In this document: positions 1-6,021 of the stretch, one piece after another
How the letters are laid out: every line of letters starts with the position of its first letter
Position numbering within the stretch: the first letter of the stretch is position 1
Origin: an uncultured Planctomycetaceae bacterium
GTDB taxonomy: Bacteria; Planctomycetota; Planctomycetia; Pirellulales; Pirellulaceae
Direction of reading: 5' to 3'
NCBI GenBank assembly: GCA_903927685.1
Contig: CAIYOB010000069.1
Span: forward strand, 1 to 6,054
DNA length: 6,054 nucleotides
The notes under the pieces: generated by a model
What the model saw: only the letters and a program-made list of their open reading frames with translations
Told to the model about the DNA's origin: nothing
The model's database searches: none
Program-made: the position numbers and the translations under genes

Positions 1-108
1 AGAATCCGGCCGTAGCTGAGCTGCGCCGGACCGGAGAGGAAGGTCTGGGTCATGGCTGCCGTAGCAATGCCCACCCAGGAAAGCCAACTCGCCGCGCATT
101 GCACCGCT
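1..108 (-). pseudogene. Partial, diverged copy of the lplT-like transporter gene (3' part)
   Basis: Read on the minus strand, this stretch encodes a run that matches residues 362-396 of the LplT-like protein encoded at 4145-2856, including AASWLSWVGIA and MTQTFLSGPAQLSYG. Compared with the full gene, G365 is Cys, A377 is Thr and Q395 is Arg; one codon change (I396) is silent. The matching reading frame differs from that of the aas gene, whose stop lies 10 nt upstream. Similarity begins abruptly at 108, in the middle of the transporter sequence, so the N-terminal 361 residues, the start codon and a ribosome binding site are all missing. No function is expected from this remnant. It runs off the left edge, so the length of the copy is unknown. 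Alternatives are a contig-end assembly artefact or the tail of a rearranged paralogue. Confidence 0.7.
1..108. repeat. Direct repeat, copy 1 (matches 2956-3063)
   Basis: Aligned without gaps at an offset of 2955, this copy differs from 2956-3063 at positions 2, 3, 7, 60, 62 and 98, so 102 of 108 bases agree by eye. Similarity stops sharply at 108/3063. Both copies are in the same orientation and flank the aas gene together with the last part of lplT. Confidence 0.9.
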
Positions 109-118
109 TTCCCAGGTT

Positions 119-2842
119 CTAAGGGACGGAGGCCTGCCGTTGGGCGATCAGTTTCCGCAGCACCTTGTAATCGGTTTTTCCCGTCCCCAGGACCGGAATG
201 GACTCCAGTCTGGCGACTTCGTCCAGTCGCATTACGCCCCGAAAGCCAGCCTCGACCAGCAGCGCATTGGCCTCGCGCAATGAGATGTCGATGACGCTGA
301 ACAGGACGATCCACCGGCCGTCCGGCGTCTCGATGCCCTCCACGGCGACCTGCGGTCCCCGGTCGGTGGGCGGGTAACGCCGCAGGAACGGCTCCTCCAG
401 GGCCGGCAGGGAGACCATTTCGCCGGCGACTTTCAGAAACCGTTTCAGACGCCCCCGGAAGTGGATAAAGCCCTCCTCATCCAAGGCCACGAGGTCGCCA
501 GTTACGTACCAGCGCTTTCCGTCTCGCTCGGTAAACGGCTGCGGCCCGTCGTGGTTCCAGTAGCCGGCGAACACGGTCGGTCCGTGCACCAGGAGCATGC
601 CCGTGGTATGGACCGGCAAGGGGGCGTTCGTCTCGGGATCGACCACACAGACCTCGACGCCGTCCAGTGGCCGACCCACCGTGCCCGGCTTGCTGCGGCC
701 AAGGCGGTTGCCAGCCACAACCGGGGCGCACTCGGTGATCCCATAGCCCTCCAGGATCGTGACCTGGGGAGCCACTTCGACACAGCGCGCGAACACCGCC
801 TCCGGGCATTTCTCCGCCCCCGTGACCACCACCCGCAGCGACTGCAGGTCGTCAGGTGTGGCGCGGCCCAGCAGGTAGCTCAAGAAAGTGGGCGTGGTCA
901 TCAGGTGCGTGGCCCGGTAGCGAGCCGTCAACTCGACCAGCCCTCGAGCGTCGGTCGGGTCCGGGTGATGGACCACCCGCACGCCAAGCAGAATCGGCAT
1001 GAGCATGCCGCCAGTCAGGCCGAAACTGTGAAAGGGTGGGAGAAAACCCAACAGGGCATCGTCCCTCGTCAGCCCCAGCACGTCGATCGCGGCATGCACG
1101 TTGTGGAGTACATTGCGATGGCTGAGCGGCACCGCTTTGGGGGCGCTCTCCGACCCGGACGTAAACAGCACGACCGCCGGAGCGTCGGGGTCGGCAGGCG
1201 GCAATCGGCGCAGCCAGTGACGCGTGCCGAGATAGGAGGCCAGCAGCGTACCGAGCGCCCGGAACTTGCCGATCCGACCCCGCAGTTCTTCCAAGAACAC
1301 CAGCTCCGCGCCGTCCACCGAGATCCCCAGTCGATCGATCAGCCGTCGGGAAGTCACCACATGGCGGATGTTCATGCTCTGGACGGCGTGTGCCAGATTC
1401 CCGGGGCCGGTGGTCCAGTTCAGCATCACGGGTAACTTGCCGGCCAGAAGCAGTGCGAAATAGACCACGTCGGCGGCCACCGAGGCCGGCAGCATGACGC
1501 CGACCGCCTCACGTGGGCGAGCCTCTCCGAGACTCGCATCCCGTCCCGGAGAGACCGGACCACGTGGCTCCGGCCCTGCCTCGCGAACGGACAGCTGGCC
1601 GAGTTGTTGACTAAGCAGCTTAGCGCCCACCAGCAATCGCCGGTAGGTCAAGACCCCGGACACGCGATCGGCCACCGCCACGTCGCCCGGCTGGGCCAAG
1701 GATCGCCGGACGAACGCTTCGCCCACGGTTTCGGCCAGAAGCGCGACCGGTCCGCGGTGCCGACGAGGCTGGCTCCAAGCCGGAGGCGAGGTCGCGGCAG
1801 CCTCATCGGAACCGCTCAGCCGCCCCTCCGCCAAAGCCCACAACTCGCCGACGGTGCCGGCCACATGGTCCGAACGGAATCCGAATCGATCTTCGATCTG
1901 CAAGGCCAGATCCATCCGTTCCAAGCTGTCCAGTCCCAGGCTGTCCAAGGAGGTGGTTAGCTGCCGCTCGTCCTCGTCCAACCGTCGGCCGAGATGCTCC
2001 TCCAGCAGGCCGTCAATCGCCTTGATCGTGGCCGGCTTGACGCCGTCCAACGCCAGCGCCTGGTTCGAGGCCAAGTCGGGGAACGTAAACTGGCGCGGAC
2101 CCAACAGGTGATGGTACGGAACGAACGTGGCTGGCTCCTTGCCGTTCCGGTTGTACCACGCTTCCAGGAAGGCGTTGATCTGCTCGCGCGACAGACCCGC
2201 CAGGCGGCTCCGATCGAGCACTTCGATGGTCATCGTCACTTTGCGCCGCGGCGCGAACCACAGCAGGCCGGCCAGCAGCCAGGCAAAGCCGCGTAGCACG
2301 CAGCGGGCCAGGTGCGGCGGGTTGCCCGTCTGGGCGTAGCTGAAACTGCTGCCCCAGAGTCCACTGGTCCGGACCAGGATGACTTGGGCTTGGGGACAAC
2401 GTGCGAGGATCTCCGCGGCGGCCCGGGCCGAACCGAGCACCTCCTCCGGCCGCCGCTTGACGTGGCCCGAAGGGTAGATCAAGAAACTCTCGCCCCGCTG
2501 CAAACCGCTCACCATGGCCTCGATCATGGCCAGTGTCTGCTCGCGCGCACCGTGACTATGCCGGCCCAGGTCCGGCACCTCAAAGGCGTCGATGAGCCGC
2601 ATGAACGGGTAGAGCAGCGGTCGGCGAAAGATACCTCCATAGACGATGGGTCGCAGGGGCCGTCCCGGCCGCACGTGGCTAAGCAGGAGCGGTGGGTCGA
2701 TGTAGGCCGGATGGTTCGGCATGACCAGTGTGGGGCCCGTGACGGTTCGCAGTTGCTCGGCCCCGATCAGTTGCACCCGATAACGCAGGCGAAGCACATA
2801 GCGGATCAGTCCCCAAAAGAGCGTCTGCAGGAAACTAGACAT
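119..2842 (-). CDS. aas: Aas-type bifunctional protein: PlsC acyltransferase - acyl carrier domain - acyl-ACP synthetase (AMP-forming)
   Basis: This 907-residue protein has three domains. The PlsC-type acyltransferase (about 1-235) carries the H(X4)D motif in NHPAYIDP (43-50); its motif III region reads YPSGHVK (123-129), where FPEG is usual. An acyl-carrier-like domain (about 265-340) has GLDSLERMDL, with S306 as the expected phosphopantetheine site. The adenylate-forming ligase (about 365-907) has LFTSGSESAPKAVPLSH (559-575), GYGITECAPV (699-708), TGDL (781-784), GRLKRFLKVAGEMVS (797-811) and the C-terminal lysine in LGTGKTDYK (K889). The TSGSE, FHSFGLT, ECAPVV and AGEMVSL wording is that of Aas. 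The known family role is ATP-dependent activation of fatty acid onto ACP and re-acylation of 2-acyl-lysophospholipid at the inner membrane. E. coli Aas (about 720 residues) lacks the carrier domain. An extra Pro/Arg/Glu-rich linker lies at about 415-447. The ATG at 2842 follows GAAAGG by 9 nt, and the gene lies 13 nt behind lplT. Substrates here are inferred; a diverged acyl-CoA/ACP ligase fusion is the alternative. Confidence 0.9.
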   Translation of the reverse strand: MSSFLQTLFWGLIRYVLRLRYRVQLIGAEQLRTVTGPTLVMPNHPAYIDPPLLLSHVRPGRPLRPIVYGGIFRRPLLYPFMRLIDAFEVPDLGRHSHGAREQTLAMIEAMVSGLQRGESFLIYPSGHVKRRPEEVLGSARAAAEILARCPQAQVILVRTSGLWGSSFSYAQTGNPPHLARCVLRGFAWLLAGLLWFAPRRKVTMTIEVLDRSRLAGLSREQINAFLEAWYNRNGKEPATFVPYHHLLGPRQFTFPDLASNQALALDGVKPATIKAIDGLLEEHLGRRLDEDERQLTTSLDSLGLDSLERMDLALQIEDRFGFRSDHVAGTVGELWALAEGRLSGSDEAAATSPPAWSQPRRHRGPVALLAETVGEAFVRRSLAQPGDVAVADRVSGVLTYRRLLVGAKLLSQQLGQLSVREAGPEPRGPVSPGRDASLGEARPREAVGVMLPASVAADVVYFALLLAGKLPVMLNWTTGPGNLAHAVQSMNIRHVVTSRRLIDRLGISVDGAELVFLEELRGRIGKFRALGTLLASYLGTRHWLRRLPPADPDAPAVVLFTSGSESAPKAVPLSHRNVLHNVHAAIDVLGLTRDDALLGFLPPFHSFGLTGGMLMPILLGVRVVHHPDPTDARGLVELTARYRATHLMTTPTFLSYLLGRATPDDLQSLRVVVTGAEKCPEAVFARCVEVAPQVTILEGYGITECAPVVAGNRLGRSKPGTVGRPLDGVEVCVVDPETNAPLPVHTTGMLLVHGPTVFAGYWNHDGPQPFTERDGKRWYVTGDLVALDEEGFIHFRGRLKRFLKVAGEMVSLPALEEPFLRRYPPTDRGPQVAVEGIETPDGRWIVLFSVIDISLREANALLVEAGFRGVMRLDEVARLESIPVLGTGKTDYKVLRKLIAQRQASVP
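1510..1566. repeat. Nested dyad inside the aas coding sequence
   Basis: CACGTG occurs at 1510-1515 and 1561-1566, and CTCTCCG at 1523-1529 is mirrored by CGGAGAG at 1547-1553. Both pairs share the same centre (1538), with a 17-nt loop and poorly paired 7-nt segments between the arms. It encodes residues 426-445 of the Aas-type protein, inside a linker that looks longer than usual. The pairing is seen directly; whether it is an inserted element or chance in GC-rich DNA is open. Confidence 0.5.
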
Positions 2843-2851
2843 GGTTCATAA

Positions 2852-2857
2852 CCTTTC
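2852..2857 (-). promoter_or_regulatory. Ribosome binding site of aas overlapping the lplT stop
   Basis: On the minus strand GAAAGG lies 9 nt before the aas ATG at 2842, and the lplT stop TGA (2858-2856) overlaps its first bases. An ATG lies three bases into that spacer (2849-2847) but reaches an in-frame stop after four codons, which supports 2842 as the start. The arrangement suggests that translation of aas is coupled to that of lplT. Confidence 0.7.
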
Positions 2858-4145
2858 AAGAAGTCGCCCAGCGGGCGAGCATCTCGGGCACGGCTCGCGG
2901 CCGGGACCAGGCGACGAAGACGCCAGCCAAGGCGGCCACGACGCCACAGGCCCAGAAGATCTGGCCGTAGCTGAGCTGCGCCGGACCGGAGAGGAAGGTC
3001 TGGGTCATGGCTGCTGCAGCAATGCCCACCCAGGAAAGCCAACTCGCCGCGCCTTGCACCGCTCCCTTCGTCTGGGCCGACGGACGATGCTGCAACACTG
3101 ATACGATTGGCACGATGAACAGCCCGCCGCCGAGCCCCAACAGCGCCAGGCCCGCGATGAACTCGGCCTTGCCAATCCCCGGCCAGCCGAGCCCCAAAGC
3201 CGCCAGCGCCATCAGGCCGGCACCCGGCGGAATCAAACCGTACTCGATCCGGCCGCGGGACAGCTTGCCGGCCAGACCGCTGCCCGCACCGATGCCGAGG
3301 CTGAGTGCGGCTTGGAGCCAGGCCTGTTCAGTGGGCTTCAGCTGGAAGACCTTCTGGGCGAAAAGTGCCAGATTGATCTGCACCAGCGTGGCGACGAAAA
3401 AGAAAGCCGTGTTGCCCCAGTTGGCACGCCAGAGGTCGCGGTCCGCCTTCATCACCCGCAGGTTGCACCAGATCTCCCCGATGATGTTCAAATTGAGTCG
3501 CTTGCCGGGATCGGCGGCCGGCACCTTGGGGATCCCCAGGCTGGTCAGGAAACCGACGGCAGCCAGCACTGCCAGGATCGCTCCGGACCAGCCTTCCTGA
3601 TGCACGAGCGTCTCCGCCAGCCAACCGCCGGCGAAGGTGCCGAGAATGATGCCGACGAAGGTGAGCATCTCAAGGATGCCGTTTCCTGCCGAAAGTTTCG
3701 AGACCGGCAGAACTTCGGGCATGACCCCGTATTTCGCCGGGGCGAAGAACGTGCTGTGGATCCCCATCAGGCAGATCGCGGCGAGCTGCAGCGGCTGATT
3801 CTCCCACGCCAACGCGAGCATGGCGAAGAGCATGATGGCGATTTCCCCAAGCTTCACGCCGAGCATCACCGAGCGTTTGCTGAAGCGGTCCGCCATCCAA
3901 CCGCCGATGGTAGAGAACAGCAGAAACGGCAGGGCGAACAGCAGCGAGGCGTGTGAGGCCAAGCCCTCCTTGTCGGCATCGCTCAACGTGACCGAGACCA
4001 GGACGGGGAAAATGACGAGCCAGCGCAGCGCGTTATCAGAGAACGCACCCTGGAACTGGGTAAACATCAAGTTCCAAAAGCCACGCGGCCAATTCGGGGG
4101 TGAATCCGTGTCTCGGACGGCCAACGCCGGGGTATTCTCTGTCAC
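2856..4145 (-). CDS. lplT: LplT-like lysophospholipid transporter (major facilitator superfamily)
   Basis: This 429-residue, strongly hydrophobic protein reads as about 12 membrane helices. Family marks are QFQGAFSDNALRW (30-42, the usual GAFNDN signature), the MFS loop motif GGWMADRFSKR (81-91), FFAPAKYGVMPE (133-144), LSAGNGILE (151-159) and a late helix pair around GGGLFIVPIVSVLQHR (339-354). Known LplT proteins move lysophosphatidylethanolamine and related lysolipids from the outer to the inner leaflet of the cytoplasmic membrane, where Aas re-acylates them. The aas-type gene 13 nt downstream supports the same role here. The start is GTG at 4145, preceded by AAGGA with 7 nt spacing; the next in-frame Met (M27) would remove the polar N-terminus but leave the first helix. 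The length is normal for the family. The stretch coding for residues 362-396 is duplicated at 1-108. The substrate is inferred from family and neighbour. Confidence 0.88.
   Translation of the reverse strand: MTENTPALAVRDTDSPPNWPRGFWNLMFTQFQGAFSDNALRWLVIFPVLVSVTLSDADKEGLASHASLLFALPFLLFSTIGGWMADRFSKRSVMLGVKLGEIAIMLFAMLALAWENQPLQLAAICLMGIHSTFFAPAKYGVMPEVLPVSKLSAGNGILEMLTFVGIILGTFAGGWLAETLVHQEGWSGAILAVLAAVGFLTSLGIPKVPAADPGKRLNLNIIGEIWCNLRVMKADRDLWRANWGNTAFFFVATLVQINLALFAQKVFQLKPTEQAWLQAALSLGIGAGSGLAGKLSRGRIEYGLIPPGAGLMALAALGLGWPGIGKAEFIAGLALLGLGGGLFIVPIVSVLQHRPSAQTKGAVQGAASWLSWVGIAAAAMTQTFLSGPAQLSYGQIFWACGVVAALAGVFVAWSRPRAVPEMLARWATS
2956..3063. repeat. Direct repeat, copy 2 (inside intact lplT; matches 1-108)
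   Basis: This copy lies inside the intact transporter gene and encodes residues about 362-397. It is probably the parental copy because its reading frame is complete and continues on both sides, whereas the copy at 1-108 has no gene start. Confidence 0.9.
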
Positions 4146-4152
4146 GGTTGAT

Positions 4153-4157
4153 TCCTT
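4153..4157 (-). promoter_or_regulatory. Ribosome binding site of lplT
   Basis: AAGGA on the minus strand lies 7 nt upstream of the GTG at 4145. It decides in favour of this non-ATG start. Confidence 0.65.
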
Positions 4158-4291
4158 GTGTTTCAGGACCTTTGATTCGAAATCGGCGGCTTGGTTTTCT
4201 GTGCTGCTGTAGCGGAGTCGGTTCGCCTTCGGCTAGGTCTTCCTGGATTCTGAGGCGGCTAGGCACCTACCAAATCGGAGTCCCTTTAACG

Positions 4292-4349
4292 CGAAATTCC
4301 CCGCGGCGACGGCGAATTCTTCGTCGCCGGAACGAGATTTCCCCACGGC
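4292..4349. repeat. 26-bp near-palindrome flanked by imperfect direct repeats
   Basis: CGGCGACG (4304-4311) and CGTCGCCG (4322-4329) are perfect inverted arms, and GAATTC (4314-4319) sits exactly at their common centre. Thus 22 of 26 positions are symmetric. On either side lie related direct copies, CGAAATTCCCCGCGGC (4292-4307, which overlaps the left arm) and CGAGATTTCCCCACGGC (4333-4349). No T-run follows on either strand, so a terminator is unlikely. It could be an operator, a leader hairpin or a small palindromic repeat element. Confidence 0.65.
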
Positions 4350-4480
4350 ACGCGACGTTCCTCGACGTAGGGCAGGGCAAGGTGACTTGCGGGCATGTCA
4401 TGAGCTGAGGTCCTCGCGGCTGTGGGAGTCTCGGATGGTACTAAAGTGCAGCACCGGGCGATTTCTTGCTGTCCGCCGGA

Positions 4481-4504
4481 AAAAAACTCGACTGTCAATC
4501 GAGT
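4481..4504 (-). terminator. Probable rho-independent terminator of the acyltransferase operon
   Basis: On the minus strand ACTCGA (4504-4499), a 7-nt loop and TCGAGT (4491-4486) form a 6-bp stem that runs straight into a tract of six T (4486-4481). It starts 42 nt after the acyltransferase stop codon. The stem is short and only half G/C, so termination may be partial. Confidence 0.55.
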
Positions 4505-4546
4505 AACCCGCGTCCCAGAACCCGCAACTCCCGGAGCACTCGGAAT

Positions 4547-5752
4547 TTAGCCGTGAAGACGGCGTTCAACGACTGGGGCTTGGTCCAACAGCCCTTGAAC
4601 GCGCTGTTCGAGCGTGTTGGTCAGCGTGGCGGCCGCCCGCTTTTCCGTGCGCCCAGCGGCGACTGGTATCGGTTCGCCGAACGTGAGCGTCGCCGTGCGA
4701 GCTCCCCGGATGCCAGCAGTCTTGACACGCAAAACGTCCTCTTCGAACTTGTCTAGCGTCTCGGCCAGGCGTTCGACGGTCGGCTGCTGGGCCACATAGT
4801 CGCCCGGGTAGCTGAACAACTGCACGACCAGAAACACATCCTCCAAGTCCTCCTCACCCTGTCGGCGGGCAGGATCGCCGGCGGGCAGGTCGGTGATTTC
4901 CTTGATGATCTGCTGCCGCAGGGCCTTGACGCGTTCGGGAACGGTTGCCGGCACGGTCTCCAGGCCATGGCGTACTTCCAGGAAGTTGAGGATGAAGTCG
5001 ATCAGGCCAGCCAGTCGCTCAGGCAAAGGACCGGAACAGGTCCGGCCGAGGAACTCGATCTCCTTGAGGGCCAGGACGCCCTCGACGAAATGGTAAATTC
5101 GCTGGCCCAGCGGCAGGTCGGGCCGCGGCCGCCAGTGGATCGCCCGCTCGAGGTTCTCCATCACCCGCAGCAGGTCCGGCGTGGGATCTTCGACGTAGCG
5201 GTACTTGATCGCACAAGGAATACAGACGACGGGCCGCGCGGCCTTGCGCGCCGCCATCAGGGCGATGGCGGCCGGCCCTTCCCGGAACGGGGTGAGGCGA
5301 TCGTTCAGGTGGTACACTTCGCCCTCGGGGAAGATGCATAACGGATTCGGACGCGACGTGAGGATCTCCGTCGCCTGGCGCACCGCCTGCAAGTCCGTGC
5401 CCTCGCGATCCACACTGAAACCGCCGTGATGCCGCAAGGCCATGCTTCTCAGCCAGCCGTCGCGGATGAAGTTCTGCCAGGCGATCATGACATAGAACGG
5501 GCAGCCCAGCTCGTCGGCCGCCGTATACATCACAAACGGGTCGGCGTGGCCAGAGTGGTTCGGCGTCAGGAGCACCCCGTGCCCGTGGGCGCAGGCTTCC
5601 CGCACGTGTTCCAGGCCCCGGACATCCACACTCAGCAGGCGATGCTTGCCGTGCTGCATCCGTTTCCGCCAGGGCCGCCACCAGGCGACCCACCAGCGAT
5701 TCAGCTTCGGCGACCACCACCGCGGCGGCTTGGCAAACGGTTGTCGGTTCAT
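4547..5752 (-). CDS. PlsC-family 1-acylglycerol-3-phosphate-type acyltransferase with long C-terminal extension
   Basis: This 401-residue protein has the acyltransferase motifs in order: NHSGHADP (65-72, H66 and D71 of HX4D), GGFSVDREG (110-118), FPEGEVYHLND (141-151) and the hydrophobic VVCIPCAIKY (175-184). The family transfers acyl groups to lysophosphatidate or another lysolipid at the cytoplasmic membrane face. The N-terminus is rich in Trp and Arg (11-31) and has no signal peptide, which suits peripheral membrane binding. Residues about 200-401 form a charged, mostly helical-looking extension with no motif I recognise; PlsC itself is only about 245 residues. The frame is open back to about 6031, but the ATG at 5752 was chosen because it overlaps the upstream stop as ATGA, has GAAAGG 12 nt before it, and opens a protein of credible composition. 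The acceptor lipid cannot be read from the sequence. Confidence 0.85.
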   Translation of the reverse strand: MNRQPFAKPPRWWSPKLNRWWVAWWRPWRKRMQHGKHRLLSVDVRGLEHVREACAHGHGVLLTPNHSGHADPFVMYTAADELGCPFYVMIAWQNFIRDGWLRSMALRHHGGFSVDREGTDLQAVRQATEILTSRPNPLCIFPEGEVYHLNDRLTPFREGPAAIALMAARKAARPVVCIPCAIKYRYVEDPTPDLLRVMENLERAIHWRPRPDLPLGQRIYHFVEGVLALKEIEFLGRTCSGPLPERLAGLIDFILNFLEVRHGLETVPATVPERVKALRQQIIKEITDLPAGDPARRQGEEDLEDVFLVVQLFSYPGDYVAQQPTVERLAETLDKFEEDVLRVKTAGIRGARTATLTFGEPIPVAAGRTEKRAAATLTNTLEQRVQGLLDQAPVVERRLHG

Positions 5753-6021
5753 GGGACTTCGTTGCCTTTCAAGAGTCTCGGATGCCTGCGTGCCGTTTCT
5801 ACGTCCGTTGGGCGGAACAACGGCCACGCTTCCAGGTCGCCAAGGTGCTTGCCGCGGTCCAACCATCGAGCCCTGGCCTTTTCGACGCGGACGTTCGAGA
5901 AGTGGAAGACGTAGACGGCCAGAGCAAAGCAGGCGGCGGCGACCCACGGGAACACCTGTCCAAGTTGCCAGAAGATGGTTGCGAACATGCCGAGTACCAG
6001 GAGGAGCAAGAACACGGCCAT
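5749..6021 (-). CDS. Small two-helix membrane protein, unknown function
   Basis: I do not recognise this protein. Its 90 residues begin with two predicted membrane helices (about 1-19 and 23-41) separated by a short turn. A basic, polar tail of about 49 residues follows (R45, K48, R50 and R52 just after helix 2), so both ends are probably cytoplasmic. The stop TGA shares bases with the ATG of the acyltransferase (ATGA), and its last codons (LLKGNEVP) contain the ribosome binding site of that gene. This is strong evidence that it is a real gene in the same operon and points to a membrane-associated role beside the acyltransferase. The start is uncertain: the frame stays open through the 11 codons upstream to the window edge, and no good ribosome binding site precedes the ATG at 6021. 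The gene may therefore be cut by the window. Confidence 0.65.
   Translation of the reverse strand: MAVFLLLLVLGMFATIFWQLGQVFPWVAAACFALAVYVFHFSNVRVEKARARWLDRGKHLGDLEAWPLFRPTDVETARRHPRLLKGNEVP
5765..5770 (-). promoter_or_regulatory. Ribosome binding site of the acyltransferase, inside the small upstream gene
   Basis: GAAAGG on the minus strand lies 12 nt before the ATG at 5752, a longer spacing than usual, so coupling through the ATGA overlap may matter more. The surrounding bases TCTTGAAAGG are the same as those before aas (2861-2852). Confidence 0.45.

Larger units (their letters stand above)
4146..4546. other. 401-bp intergenic region between the acyltransferase and lplT
   Basis: No convincing gene lies here. 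On the minus strand it holds, in order, a probable terminator (4504-4481), about 130 bp without clear structure, a palindrome with flanking direct repeats (4292-4349) and the lplT ribosome binding site. CGGCTAGG also occurs twice 26 bp apart (4230-4237 and 4256-4263). A promoter for lplT-aas is expected between the terminator and 4160, but I could not find a good -35/-10 pair. TTGACA at 4498-4493 lies in the terminator loop and has no matching -10. Confidence 0.7.

Noticed and set aside
461..1435. Long plus-strand open frame of 324 codons
   Set aside because: It lies wholly antisense to the ligase domain, whose motifs are clear. The product is His/Arg/Gln-rich without any domain, which is typical of the opposite frame in GC-rich DNA.
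3312..3956. Plus-strand open frame of 214 codons opposite lplT
   Set aside because: It is antisense to a well-supported transporter gene, low in hydrophobic residues and rich in His, Glu and Gln, with no recognisable motif.
4036..4266. Minus-strand open frame of 76 codons overlapping the lplT start
   Set aside because: It overlaps the start of lplT in another frame, has no conserved motif and loses to lplT with its good ribosome binding site.
4286..4498. Minus-strand open frame of 70 codons in the intergenic region
   Set aside because: It would start with TTG inside the loop of the probable terminator, has no ribosome binding site and runs through the palindrome. Composition gives no support.
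4493..4498. TTGACA, a perfect -35 hexamer on the minus strand
   Set aside because: It lies in the terminator loop, and 17 nt downstream there is GGACAG instead of a -10 element.
5019..5720. Minus-strand open frame of 233 codons inside the acyltransferase gene
   Set aside because: It is another frame of the same strand with Arg/Ala/Gly-rich composition, and the acyltransferase frame carries the catalytic motifs.
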